Assembly (NCBI GenBank): GCA_031769625.1
Contig: JAUIMM010000534.1
Location: 12,911,001 to 12,975,000, forward strand
DNA length: 64,000 nt
DNA from: Taudactylus pleione
Taxonomy: Eukaryota; Chordata; Amphibia; Anura; Myobatrachidae
Reading direction: 5' to 3'
This document shows, in pieces, positions 32,862 to 45,401 of the stretch (its first letter is position 1; every line of letters starts with the position of its first letter). Position numbers and translations under genes: made by a program. The notes under the pieces were generated by a model. The model had not been told where the DNA came from and searched no databases. It saw nothing but the letters and a program-made list of their open reading frames with translations.

Positions 32862-34190
32862 ACAATGTTTCATAGGCTACTATGGTTTCCACATCCAGTA
32901 TGTTTACAGTCAATAAATATAGCCATAGTTTCCAATTGAGCAGCCACATTCGTTGGAGTGTCCGTTAGCAAATAGTCAATTCCAATATTCAGAGGGGAGT
33001 AATGTAAGAGTATTAACTGGGGATCGTGATAATGGGTAGGGATATACATGCCATTGATATATACAGTAAGCTGGTAGTGCAGTTACTTTACCCGGTGGCA
33101 GCTCCACTGCTCCTTCACTCTGTGCGGCAAGTATACATAGCAGACATTACTTGCTCCGGCTATCGATTCTTGCTCACACATTGTGCCCCCTTTATAGAGA
33201 CCCATAAGCTTGTATGGGACTGAGACCAAGGGAGACCCATGGATTGTACATTTGGAGACAGATCCACAGTAACTTAATAATGTCAGTCTCATCAGTCCAT
33301 AGTAGGGAACATTTTCTGAAAACCTACCGCTACTGGTATATGGTGTACATTGTCTCAGTACCCAAGTCACTAACATCACTGTCCTTGCCTCACCTACATT
33401 CTTTTTAATGTCTACACCCATATATATATAGTCCCAAAGCACAGACAAAAGCATATTTGGCACATGCTGAATGTGGCAAAATGTTGTATTGCGCTCAATT
33501 GGAAGTCAATAATAGCATCTTCCCCCCATCTCAATCAACGACATAATATGGTTTACCTACCAGATGGAACATATCTCTAATAAAATAGAAAATAGAGTGG
33601 CCTCCTTTACTTCTATTTGGTCACCCTGACTGACATATCACAATGCCCCCCACCATGTCTTTTGGCTTGTAATAAGTAACTCACCTTAATTTTATTTGCT
33701 CTCACCTTCTTTCTTCTGTACATAGTTTACTCATGATGACCGATATATTGTAGCACTGCTGAATGGCTTACATGATCAGTTCTTTATTTGGATGTGTTAT
33801 TCCTCCTGTAACCCCCCCCCCCCATCCCCGATATGCCTTTCGCTGCCCCCCTCCATTTATATTGCTTAAACATTTTAATAAAAAAAAACTTATGTGTAAT
33901 ATCCTGCTTTATCAGATTTTGGAAACTATTTATAGGTGGTGTTTAGAAAATAAATATGCACATTTGCATTTAGCTAATTTTCTTGCAATTTCAGTAATAC
34001 CCCCCATTTTTTTGGTCATTTTTCCTAGCAATCTTTGCCGTGACAAGAGGTATAAGTAATATAAGTAAACTAATGGTATTTTTTGAAATTTCAAAGTCTT
34101 CTGCAAATAATATGTGTGGGTACTGCAGAAACAAATGACTGATACTGCTGTTGGAATGTATTCAGCCCAAAAAGTGTCAAAATACTGCAG
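32860..34190. other. No recognised feature
   Basis: Short open frames only. I found no family, terminal repeats or tandem array that I can support; a poly(C) run lies near 33815. Confidence 0.4.
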
Positions 34191-34194
34191 GCAC

Positions 34195-34345
34195 AGGGGT
34201 TAATTTATTTACTTATTTATTAACAGTTTCTTATATAACGCAGCATAATATGTTGTGCTTTCCAATTCGAACACTAATAGAACAAAACTGTGTAATAACA
34301 GACAGATATATAGGTGCTCGCAAGCTTACAATCTTTATAACATTG
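34195..34345. repeat. Interspersed repeat fragment (ATATAACGCAGCATAATATG)
   Basis: The sequence TTCTTATATAACGCAGCATA followed by GTTGTGCTTTCCAATTCG, ACAAAACTGTGTAATAACAG and CTCGCAAGCTTACAATCT has the look of a widely dispersed amphibian repeat. I recognise the pattern but cannot name the family with certainty. Confidence 0.4.
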
Positions 34346-34612
34346 TAATTTGTGTATTTAACACTACATTATATTATTTCAATGGGCACAAATAGGAAAA
34401 CTGACTTTAGCATTTATACTAAGACAACACATATCAAAATGTCAAAAGTATTATATATATCCATACAGAAATTACAGAAAAATATTAAACAGATAAACTC
34501 TACTATACTAAGAATATATAAATAAACCAATTATAGGCAGAAATTTGTATATGTTAGAGTATCATCCCTTAAGTGCATGGTACAATCCAACATATACAGT
34601 ATGCCCTATGAG

Positions 34613-37600
34613 CAGTGGTCGAAGTGGGAATTCTGAAGTGGGGGTATGGAGGTAGCCTGTGCATGTGCCGTAGTCGCGTGCACAAAAAAATGGGTGTGGC
34701 CATGCGTCACAAGGGAGTTGCCACTCAAAATGGGGTCTTGTCAGCATTCCCTTAAGGTAGTGGATATATCCCCTTCCGTTTCTGTACCATGACGTCATTA
34801 GTTACTGTCCAACGTCATTCTCTACCATCCACGTGGGCATAGAGGGGGAATACAATTTTGTGAAACGAGCTTCCTACGAAGCGAGCCACCGAGTTTGAAG
34901 CGTGGCGAGCGGACAGCTGTGTTCTTTTGGTGGATTGTATGGGCAGGAACCCGCACTTCCGCCCTCACTGCACATCACTTCCAGGTACAGAAACAGAAGG
35001 GTATTTATACACAACCATTCCCTTAATGTCTCATGTCACCCCTGCTCCTTTTCCTCCTTCCCTTACTTACCCCCTGCACCACTCAAACTTTATCCCTCTT
35101 TAACCCTGCACTTTTTTGGTGAGACACACAGGGGTGGACAGGTACACAGAGGTGGTGAGGCACACAGAGGTAGAGTAGTTCAGCGGGGGACAGGTACACT
35201 GAGGTGGTGAGGCACACCGAGGTAGTGTAGTACACAGAGGAGGTGAGGGACACAGGGACACAAGGGGACAGAAAGGGAGGACATCGCACACTTGGAGGCA
35301 GTGAGGGAGGACAGCGCACACAAGGGAACAGTGAGGGGGGACAGTGCACACAGGGGGACAGGGAGGGAGGCCAACACACATAAGGGGGCAGTGAGAGAGG
35401 ACAACGCACATAAGGGGGCAGTGAGAGAGGACAACGCACACAGTGGGGCAGAGAGGGAGGACAGCACACACATGGGGACATGGAGGGAGGTCAGCGCACA
35501 CAGGGGGACAGGGAGGGAGGTCATCGCACATGGGGATAGGGAGGGAGGTCAGTGCACACAGGCGGACAGGGAGGGAGGACAGCGCACACGGGTACAGTGA
35601 GAGGACAGCGCACACATGGGGGCAGTGAGGGAGGACAGCACACACAGGGGGACAGGGAGGGAGTACAGTGCACATAGGGGAGTAGCGAGGGAGGGCAGCG
35701 CACACAGGGGGCTAGGGAGGGAGGTCAGCATACACAAGAGGATAGGGAGGGAGGACAGCACAAATGGGTACAGTGAGGACAGCACACACATGAGGGACAG
35801 GGAGGGAGGTCAGTGTACATAAGGGGGCAGTGAGGGAGGACAGCGCACACAGGGGGGCAGTGAGGGAGGACAGCGCACACGGGTATAGGGAGGGACGTCA
35901 GCGCACACAAGGGGATAGGGAGGGAGGACAGCACAAATGGGTACAGTGAGGACAGCACACACATGAGGGACAGGGAGGGAGGTCAGTGTACATAAGGGGG
36001 CAGTGAGGGAGGACAGCGAGGGAGGACAGCGCACACAGGGGGGCAGTGAGGGAGGACAGCGCACACGGGTATAGGGAGGGACGTCAGCGCACACATGGGG
36101 CAGTGAGGGAGGACAGCACACATGGGGGACAGGGAGGAAGATCAGTGCACATAGGGGGCAGTGAGGGAGGACAGCGCACACAGGGGGATAGGGAAGGTCA
36201 GTGCACATAGGGGGGCAGTGAGGGAGGACAGCACACACATGGGGCAGTGAGAGAGGACAGCACACACAGGGACAGGGAGTAAGGTCAGTGCACATAGGGG
36301 GGCAGTGAGGGAGGACAGCACACATGGGGGATAGGGAGGGAGGACAGTGCACACATGGGGGCAGTGAGGGAGGACAGTGCACACATGGGGGCAGTGAGGG
36401 AGGACAGCACACATGGGGGATAGGGAGGGAGGACAGCACACACATGTGGGCAGTGAGGGAGGTCAGCGCGCACAGGGGGGCAGTGAGGGAGGACAGCGCG
36501 CACAGGGGTATAGGGAGGGACGTCAGTGCACACAGGGGGATAGGGAGGAAGGTCAGTGCACATAGGGGGGCAGTGAGGGAGGACAGCACACACATGGGGG
36601 CAATGAGGGAGGACAGCACACACAGGGGGACAGGGAGGAAGGTCAGTGCACATAGGGGGGCATTGAGGGAGGACAGCGCACACATGGAGGATAGGGAGGA
36701 AGGTCAGCACTCACAGGGGGACAGGGAGGAAGGTTAGTGCACATAGGGGAGCAGTGAGGGAGGACAGCGCACACAGGGGGATAGGGAGGAAGGTCAGCAC
36801 TCACAGGGGGACAGGGAGGAAGGTCAGTGCACATAGGGGGGCAGTGAGGGAGGACAGCGCACACAGGGGGATAGGGAGGGACGTCAGCTCACACATGGGG
36901 CAGTGAGGGAGGACAGCACACACAGTGGGATAGGGAGGAAGGTCACTGCACATAGTGGGGCAGTGAGGGAGGACAGCGCACACAGGGAGATAGGGAGGGA
37001 GGACCATAGTATGTGACGTGTACAGTAAGCAATAGTTAGGTATAACTCACCTTTTTCCTCCTTTTGCGGTGGCTGCTTCCAGTCATTCGCCCGCAGCCCC
37101 GCTCCATCGTCCAGCTTCTCCTCGGAGTCCTGGCTGAAAACTATGCACTGCCCCAGTCAGGACCCACCTCCTGTTTCTCCGCACACGATTAGTTCCTGTT
37201 CTCACCAGTTGGCTGAGCTCCTGACGCTGTGGCCTCCTCACCTCTATGGTTCCGCTGGCCAGCAGTCCGCCACCCCTCCCTGCCGGCAGGCACTGCACCA
37301 CATGCATCGGCAGCAGCATGTGACATCATACTTCACATGAGGGGAAGAGCTTTAAGGTACAGAGCTGAGCTGAAGGCACCCGAATGGATCCTAGATCTGT
37401 GCCAGGTGCCATCGATCGTGGCCCCCGAGAGGCCACCTCGTTTGTTAAGGCTGGCTGTGACTGACCGGCCAGCATACTATAATGAGTCCAACAGACTCAT
37501 TATTAGTACTGCTACTGCTAATACCATGGGCTACGGTGCAAAGCACCGGCTGCCTGTACTTTCATAACAGCACACTGCAGTGCTGAAAACCTGTAGCAAA

Positions 37601-37670
37601 AAAAAAAAAGTTTTAGTGCTTGAAGTGCCGGTATGTCATACAGTTGCATACCGGCACACTTCGAGCACTG
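34613..37670. mobile_element. 3.1-kb hAT carrying a minisatellite, TSD CCTATGAG
   Basis: CCTATGAG is duplicated at 34605-34612 and 37671-37678. The ends CAGTGGTCGAAGTGGG and (reverse complement) CAGTGCTCGAAGTGTGCC are inverted repeats, and the right end also contains an inner hairpin (37618-37633 with 37647-37664). No transposase is visible. More than half of the element is minisatellite (35240-37000). Confidence 0.92.
35240..37000. repeat. 1.75-kb minisatellite (GGGCAGTGAGGGAGGACAGC units)
   Basis: About fifty units of 33-36 bp combine GGGCAGTGAGGGAGGACAGC, GCACACAGGGGGATAGGGAG and GGAAGGTCAGTGCACATAGG. Strand asymmetry is strong (purine-rich plus strand). Almost all frames of both strands are open, giving Cys-Pro repeat frames on the minus strand up to 291 codons (35810-36685). 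These are artefacts of composition and not a cysteine-rich gene. Confidence 0.95.
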
Positions 37671-37744
37671 CCTATGAGTATATAATTATAATTTAGCTAA
37701 AGCTAGTAAGTAATGTAATATTGATCAACAAATATTATTAATAA

Positions 37745-39310
37745 CAACAATTGAGCCCCAGAGTGCCATTGAGCCCATTGGGAACAAGGGGACCCAGTCT
37801 AGGTATCCACTTGGTTTTGCATTATAGTAATTTAAAGGACTGATTACCTCCCAGCAGGAACACTGGCATATGATCTATCATACGGTATCTTACTGAGGCT
37901 AATGTATGTGGGACCTTACAGAAGTGCCTTGCTACTGGTTGCCCACTATTACCTGTAGCAAACCTATGGGTCGCTATCCATTGCTTAAAGGATCTTTCAG
38001 TCTTCCCTCTATAGGATAGTCCACAGGGACAGACTATAGGATAGTCCACAGGGACAAACTTGGAATGTCATGTTAGCCTATGCCTGATAGTGTACACTTT
38101 ACTAGAATGAGGGTAATGGCATGTAGTACAAGTGCATTTAACACACCCTTTCTCTTTAGACAGAAAGTGAGTATTAGCTGTATCGCTAGAAACTTATAAA
38201 CCATATTGTTCATCTGAGCTCCTGCAAATGAGCTTAACAGGGCCATTCTTGGCATTATGTTGTTCGATCACAGATACAAATGACTCCTTGGAGCCACTCC
38301 AAAAAATCTACTGGTCATCAATAAAATGGGTGTATTAGCAATCACCGAATCTGAAAAGAACATTTCCTGTACAACATCAAATATGAATATATTAGCATAT
38401 GATGGGGCCACATTGGACCCCATAGCGCAGTCAACTGGCTGCAAATAGAATTTGCTCTCATATAAAGAAAAGGTTTTTGTTACAATCAAATGCAAAAGTT
38501 CAATGATTAAGTCCAAATTGGGTCCCACATAAAGTAGATGTTGTATAAGGAATTTCCTAACTGAAGCCATTCCCAGTGCATGGGGAATAATAGTATACAG
38601 ATAAAAATGCTGCACAACCAAATGTCTCCAACCAAACATGTAATTTCTTTAGTAGTGTAGCGGTATCCAATAGGTAATGCGGATAGTCCTGTATACAGGG
38701 TTGCAGCAAAGTATCTAAGAATACAGAGGTCGGTTGGAACAAAGCTCCCCTGGCTGCAATGACAGGATGAACAGGGGGATATACCAGTGATTTATGTATG
38801 TTTGGTTTAGTATACAGTATAGGTACCACAGGGGGATTAGGTATCAATGCCTCATGTAGTTTGGATGATATCATATTATTGTTCACTGCATGTATCAACA
38901 AATCATTCAATTCCTTTTTAAAACTTCTGGTAGAATCATTGTTCAATGACCGATATGTGGTAGTATCACTAAGTTGATGTTCTATTTCTCTCTGGTATTC
39001 ATGCAGACCCTGGATCACCATGGCACCACCTTTATCTGCTGGGCAGAATATAAAATTAGTGTTATATTAGACAGAGAGTACAGAGCTTGTCGCTCTTCTT
39101 TGTTTAATTTATGTCTCATAGGGGGTAATTGTACAATAACAGATATCACTCCCATACACTTCCATATCAAGCATCTGCATACAGTAAATGTTTTGATAGA
39201 AGCTTTAGAGGTTTCTGGCTCAAATGTTGATATATGTAGTCATTTAGGTAATGGCTGTTGCATACTTGGTACATCATTACTTGCTTTGGATATCATTGTA
39301 GCAAAATATT
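37745..39310 (-). pseudogene. Penelope-like element relic with RT and GIY-YIG pieces
   Basis: On the minus strand the order is LNKEERQALYSLSN and PADKGGAMVI (near 39130-39020), VPILYTKPNIHKS and HPVIAARGALFQ (38850-38740), CAMGSNVAPSYANI (near 38410), FIDDQ (near 38320, out of frame with the preceding segment), then after a deletion of the thumb region the Cys-rich linker CVKCTCTTC (38135) and the endonuclease CPCGLSYRGKTERSFKQWIA (38030-37970). It ends KWIPRLGPLVPNGLN (near 37790). At least four frameshifts and a missing segment after YIDD show it is dead. It keeps the YxGKT lysine lost in PLE-1. Protein differences show it is a different family. Confidence 0.9.
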
Positions 39311-39339
39311 ATTAAAGTTTTAGTTGATGTTGTATGCAG

Positions 39340-40231
39340 TGTTGTTTAATTAGCAGAGAGATATATAACAAGAATATGAGATCAGGCGCAACCAGGTATA
39401 GTTTGTCCAAGGGAGCAGCTGTAAATGGGGAGAATCAATCCTCACAAACTAAAGGTAGAAAGCAAAATAAAACAGCACTCAAGGTAGATTAATTTTATTT
39501 GCCTACACATGATATCTATTCACATTAAGTAATACACCATAAATCAAAATGACAGATGGAATGTAAAGTGCATTCTCATTCATTTAATAAGAATCAAGCT
39601 AAAACAATGTCATGTTGTCAATAAAAGCAATTCAAAATTGTGGTACATAAAAAATGTGCATAGACTGATAGCAATTTCCTGGTGAGAAGATGATTTTGAG
39701 TCCAGTATAAATGGCGGATTATTCTGAATAACTCAATCCTCAACTCAATTCTCCTCGGCCAAGGTACCTGGCAAGCAACAATATATAAAATGGATATGTC
39801 CAGTAATAGGTATAATTAGCAGTCCGCAAATGATATTTGTGAGATCATTTTGAGTAAGAGAAAAACATCGCCCATTGTAGTTAGTATCCCTTTGTGGTGC
39901 TGTCCAAGCACTGGAACAGCTGGTGGAGGTGTGAGGTGAGTATATCATGTCCGCAGAGCTGATGTTAGCAATAGGTAAGTGCACAGGCAAATCCCATGTG
40001 ACTCAGATGCAAAGGGTAATGGGGCGGTCCGGGTGCTTTTTGTTATAATAACAACAACACAGGCCTATTCGTTTTATTAGTTACGTGTGGTACGTGCGGT
40101 CACATGTAGTACCTCGGGACTCTGCCAATCCCACTGGTATACTTTTATAGGGACTCTTCATAAGAGTTCCTGGTCATATGTTGTACCACATGAGCACCTT
40201 GAAAATGGCCAATCAAAATACTTATTTTTAC
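39340..40231. other. Unassigned DNA between the PLE relic and a hAT copy
   Basis: This may include the 5' region of the minus-strand PLE. I see no open frame or terminal repeat here that I can support. Confidence 0.35.
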
Positions 40232-40902
40232 TAGGGGTGAGCGGGTTCGGATTTCTGAAATCCGAACCCCCCTGATCCGAGGCCGATCCGAGTCAGGCTC
40301 GACTTTTCCCGCCTGACTCAGATCTGAAATCGAGGCAAAAGTCATCATCCCGACTTACGTGTCTCGCGGGTTTTGGATTCTATATAAGGTACCCGCGTCA
40401 GCGCCATTTTCTCACTCGGCTGTGGACAGTGAAGAGGGAGGGTGGGAGTTAGGGCTGGCTGGGCTGTGTAGTGTAGAGTAGTGTAGTGCAGTGTAGTGTT
40501 GTGCTGTGCTGCGCTGTGCTGCTGTTGTCCATAGGGGCTATGTCCACTCCTCCAAAGTCCATAGGGGCTGGCTGTGTTGTGCTGCTGTTGTCCATAGGGG
40601 CTGTGTCCACTCCTCCAAAGTCCATAGGGGCTGGCTGGACTGTGTTGTGCAGTCAGTTCTCCATAGGGGCTGTGTCCACTCCAAAGTCCTGTGCAGTGTC
40701 CCAGTCCTAAAGGGGTGCTGTAGTGTTGTCCAAGGGGTGCTCTGTCCATCAGGGGTTCTCCCCCCATGTGCAAAAAAATAAATATTTTTTCTGTGTTTGT
40801 GAATTGTGTGCACAGTAGCCGCACATGCATCAACAAAGTAGCGCCAAGTGTGCGCCTGTGTCATAAGTAAAGGGCCATCTGGCTTGACCGTTAAAGTGTG
40901 CT

Positions 40903-42083
40903 CAGAAAAAAAAAGAAGATTTGCCCCCCTGCACACTGCAGCAAAAACAATACTCAAATCCTACATGATAATAGCGATTCAGAGGTATTAGTTACATACA
41001 TTTGCAAATATATGAATAAGCGCCAGGCCAATCGTCAAGGCTCCTCTATACTGGCGTCCCTAGCATTAAGGGGTTCACGTCTGAGAAGCAAGGCACCCCA
41101 AAAAAATTCCAACCAAGGGCCATCCCCAGGGCATCACACGAAAAAGGGAAAAAGGTGATAGTGAAGTATAAAGAAAAGTTGTGTAAGTATAAATCAGTAA
41201 GTGTTAATGAAATGAGAAAGAATTAAAATGACATAAATAATATACAAACAAATAGAAAAGTGATAAAAGTATTCTATGTGACTTAAGTGGTGATGCCATG
41301 AGAAAGGCCCATTCAGAACCCCCCCCGGGGGCCCCACTCCCAAACGCTCACCCCAAAATAATTATTGCTACATAATAGTAGCACCCACTCTGGGTCATAT
41401 AATTACAATTGATGTACTGCATGATAACAGTACATATAAAAGCTGAGAGCTAACTTACCTTGGAGGTACCCCAAAAAACCTCCACATGGCACTATAAGCA
41501 TCAGCACATCCACCTAATGCTGACTGCCTTCATGCCTCTCCAAACTTGCAAAAAAAATGGTAGTTGCTCAGATCAGCTTAATTGCATAACACAGGTGCTT
41601 GTAAAGGGCGGGGTTTACTCTGAACACAGAAAAAAAAGAAGATTTGCCCCCCAGCACACTGCAGCAAAAACAATACTCAAATCCTACATGATAATAGCGA
41701 TTCAGAGGTATTAGTTACATACATTTGCAAATATATGAATAAGCGCCAGGCCAATCGTCAAGGCTCCTCTATACTGGCGTCCCCAGCATTAAGGAGTTCA
41801 CGTCCGAGAAGCAAGGCACCCCAAAAAAATTCCAACCAAGGGCCATCCCCAGGACATCACACGAAAAAGGGAAAAAGGTGATAGTGAAGTATAAAGAAAA
41901 GTTGTGTAAGTATAAATCAGTAAGTGTTAATGAAATGAGAAAGAATTAAAATGACATAAATAATATACAAACAAATAGAAAAGTGATAAAAGTATTCTAT
42001 GTGAATTAAGTGGTGATGCCATGAGAGTAAACTCCGCCCTTTACAAGCACCTGTGTTATGCAATTAAGCTGATCTGAGCAACT
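40903..42083. mobile_element. Composite insertion: 400-bp direct repeats, 63-bp inverted repeats, 16-bp TSD
   Basis: ACCGTTAAAGTGTGCT flanks the insertion at 40887-40902 and 42084-42099. Within it, 40903-41303 and 41627-42026 are direct repeats that differ at only a handful of positions. The second copy is bounded by perfect or near-perfect inverted repeats, 41559-41621 and 42024-42086 (starting GGTAGTTGCTCAGATCAGC). There is no coding frame. A TSD of 16 bp and repeated terminal blocks with an inverted flank are reminiscent of the terminal-repeat arrangement of Penelope-like elements, but no RT or ribozyme core is present. Confidence 0.8.
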
Positions 42084-42477
42084 ACCGTTAAAGTGTGCTG
42101 TAAGCCCCAAAGTGCACTCCAAACAAAATAAAAAAATATTTTCTGTGTTTGTGAATTGTGTGCACTGTGGCTGCACGTGCATCAACAAAGGAGCAGTGCC
42201 AAGTGTGCGCCTGTGTCCCATAAGAAAAGGGCCGGCTGGCTTGTCCGTTAAAGGGTGCTGTAACCCACAAAGTGCACTCCAAAAAAAATTCAAAAATATA
42301 TTTTTTTGTGTTTGTGAATTGTATGCGCAGTAGCCGCACGTGCATCAACAAAGTAGCGCCAAGCGTGCGCCTGTGTCATAAGTAAAGGGCCAGCTTACTT
42401 GACCGTTAAAGGGTGCTGTGACCCCCAAAGTGCACTCCAAACAAAATAAAAAAATATTTTCTGTGTTTGTGAATTGT

Positions 42478-43024
42478 GGGGGTCATTCAGACCCACTCGC
42501 GAGCGCAGGACACTCGCAAGCGGGTCGATGTTGCCCCACTGCGCATGCGCACGACGGAGGGAGCTCCGTCGTCCACATGCGTGAGACCCAGATAACGACG
42601 GGCTCTCCGTCGCTCCGGGTCTCGCACCAAAGGGGGTGTGCTGTCGATGTTGATTGACAGCACGCCCCCTATGGTGGGCGTGCCGGGGGCGTGGCTGCCA
42701 GATGGAGGCGTTCCCATGGGAACACCTACCGTCTGGGTCCGGCCCCACTGACATCACTAGTGATGTCAGTGGGAGTGATTTTGGCTCTGATAGAGCCAAA
42801 ATCACTCCAGGGCTTGCGGCAGCGAGACCCTACTGCAGGGTTTCCGTCGCTAGCCCAATGGTCGCGATGGTCTTGACCATCACGACCATCATCATGGACG
42901 CTCACATAAGCTGTGTGTGGTAACACAGCTATGCGAGCGTCCATAAGGCTGCTCCATTTTCATGTAGGAGGGCCCTGATTCAGATCGAGCGCTCTGTCAG
43001 AGCGTCCGGCTCTGAATCAGGCCC
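42478..43024. mobile_element. Palindromic MITE in the hAT, TSD TGT
   Basis: TGT flanks both sides (42475-42477, 43025-43027), and removal restores GAATTGTGTGCACTGTGG of the tandem unit. The ends are GGGGGTCATTCAGACCC and CTGAATCAGGCCC. It shares blocks with 25272-25820, such as CACTGACATCACTAGTGATG, and carries a second, inverted copy of its terminus at 42971-43024. Confidence 0.9.
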
Positions 43025-44060
43025 TGTGTGCACTGTGGCTGCACGTGCATCAACCAAGGAGCAGTGCCAAGCGTGCGCCTGTGTCCCATAAGTATAGGGC
43101 CGGCTGGCTTGTCCGTTAAAGGGTGGTGTAACCCCCAAAGTGTGCTCCATAAAAAAAAAAAAAATCTCCTTTTTTTCTGTCTTTGTGAATTGTGTGGGCT
43201 GTAGCTGCACCTGCATCGTCAAAGCAGCAGCGACAAGCGTGCGTCTTTCTGTTAAAGGGTGGTGTAACCACCAAAGTGCACTCCAACAAATATAAAATAT
43301 TTTCTTCTGTGTTTGTGAATTGTATGCACTGTATGTGCATCCTCAAAGCAGCAGCGACAAGCGTGCGTCTGTCTGTTAAAGGGTGGTGTAACCCCCAAAG
43401 TGCACTCCAAGAAATATAAAATATTTTCTTCTGTGTTTATGAATTGTGTGCACTGTACGTGCATCCTCAAAGCAGCAGCGACAAGCTTGCGTCTGTCTGG
43501 TAAAGGGTGGTGTAACCCCCAAAGTGCACTCCAACAAAAATAAAATATTTTCTTCTGTGTTTGTGAATTGTGTGCACTGTACGTGCATCCTCAAAGCAGC
43601 AGCGACAAATGTGCGTCTGTCTGTAAACGGGTGGTGTAACCCCCAAAGTGCACTCCAACATAAATAAAACATTTTCTTCTGTGTTTGTGAATTGTCTGCA
43701 CTGTACGTGCATCTTTAAAGCAGCAGTGCCAAGCATGCGTCTGTCAAAGGGTGGTGTAACCCTCAAAGTGCGCTCCACAAAGAATAAAAAATTCTTCTTT
43801 TTTTTTCTGTCTTTGTGAATTGTGTGGGCTGTAGCCGCACCTGCATCCTCAAAGCAGCAGCGACAAGCGTGCGTCTGTCTGTTAAAGGGTGGTGTAACCC
43901 TCAAAGTGCGCTCCACAAATTATAAGAAATTCTTTTTTTTCTGTCTTTGTGAATTGTGTGCACTGTAGCTGCACGTGCATCAACAATGGAGCAGCGCCAA
44001 GCATGCGCCTGTGTCCCATAAGTAAAGAGATGGCTGGCTCATTTCTTATAGGGTGGTGTA
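43025..44060. repeat. Tandem array of about 105-115-bp units
   Basis: About nine units contain TCTGTGTTTGTGAATTGTGT, GCACTGTACGTGCATC, AAAGCAGCAGCGACAAGC and GTTAAAGGGTGGTGTAACCC, CAAAGTGCACTCCA. Open frames on both strands are products of the array. The unit is the same as at 29165-29650 in reverse orientation. Confidence 0.92.
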
Positions 44061-44399
44061 ACCCACAAAGTGCACTAGTCTCCAACAAAAATAATGCACT
44101 GAAGATGGTGAAGAATCGGTGCATGAGGAGGATGAGGACGACATCTTGCCTCCGTAGAGCCAATTTGTGCAGGGACAGATTAATTGGCAGCTTGTTTTGT
44201 GGGGGCCCAAACCAACCAATCATTTCAGCCACAGTCGTGTGGCAGACCCTGGCACTGAAATTATTGGTTTGTTTGTCCTGTTTATACAACATAAGGGTGG
44301 GTGGGAGGATACAAACACAATTCCATCTTGCACCTCTTTTTTTTCTTTGCATTAGTGTTAGGGTGCAGGAAAGGAGGGTTTGGGGATAAATAGGACAGG

Positions 44400-45400
44400 G
44401 GAACTCTACTTATCATTCCCTTGTTGGCATTGTAGGCATCAGGATGCCGTTGTCAGTCTATTGACAGCCGGCATTCCACTTGTCTGTATATCATACCAAA
44501 CCCGATTCATCAATCTCTATTGTCTCTATATAGAGGTAATCTAGTAAGGTAATGAGACAAAATTAACAGATCTTGTACTATAACAGTGAATTAAGTGCTA
44601 CTGCCTTATTCAAACCATGTTGCTCAATTAGCCACGTTAATGGATTGAATGTCATTGAGGTACACAGGATAATCCTTTGAATAAAACCCTTTCAGTAGCA
44701 ATCAGAACATAAGTGGATAGATTAACAACTAAGTTTTGCATGGGAGTAGGGGCTTTCTGACACTATTTCTGCATTTGCCCCTGACCACCATGTCTGGTAA
44801 AGCATCTCCTTTTCTTGGGTCCTTTGCTCTTGTAGTAACCCCTAAAGTGCAATCACTAGACTTTGGATTCTGACTAAGGTACAACCTTTTATTTTCACTA
44901 GTTGAGGATATAAATTCGTATCCACAATTTTTTTCCGGTTTTACGAAAAAATGGCTAATTTTATGTTCCATCTTTCTGTTGTTACTTGCCCACTGATAAA
45001 CAGTTTGGTGCTCGTAATCTGCATCTACTTTGGCACGTTTTTCACTATTATATTTAAAATTTATGGTTAATGAGTTTATCATACCAATGTATCATGGGAT
45101 CATACTCCAAGCTTGGCTTATGCATAGCTTCAAACGCTGTCACTTTATCTTTGATTATTTTCATTGCTCTATAACCAGTAATATTAGGTCCAACAAACAT
45201 TTATATAAGATGGATACTCAATGTTTGCAAAACACAGGGCATGTCTTCCTATAGTGGGACTATTCTTGACCCAAATCCACTAGGGATTTTTTTTAGCTCT
45301 ATAGTAATCTCTCAAAGTGACACTATGATAATAGAAGTCAGTCTCTTTTCTCTTTAATTTAAGCAAGTCTCGATATACCCAGATACAGCTTCTGATCATC
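44400..45400. other. No recognised feature
   Basis: A minus-strand frame (44729-45082) is open but shows no recognisable domain. There are no tandem or inverted repeats except a possible MITE end at 44430-44480. Confidence 0.4.
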
Positions 45401-45401
45401 C

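Larger units (their letters stand above)
40232..44350. mobile_element. hAT copy (reverse orientation) greatly expanded by insertions and tandem units
   Basis: The end TAGGGGTGAGC at 40232, with the GGATTTCTGAAATCC palindrome, is the same as the right end of the 28195-30112 hAT. The body follows that element in reverse: TTTGGAGTGGACACAG-type repeats, the 110-bp units, then at 44100-44340 the remnant of the transposase end and the CCAATCATTTCAGCCACAG segment. The other terminus is missing, being cut off near 44350. It holds a composite insertion (40903-42083) and a MITE (42478-43024). Confidence 0.85.

Noticed and set aside
35810..36685. 291-codon Cys/Pro-rich minus-strand open frame, like a keratin-associated protein
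   Set aside because: It is wholly minisatellite; the other frames on both strands are open as well, and unit length varies without regard to frame.
43025..44060. Regularly spaced repeats resembling a CRISPR array
   Set aside because: Units are contiguous tandem copies of about 110 bp with no unique spacers, in a eukaryotic transposon.
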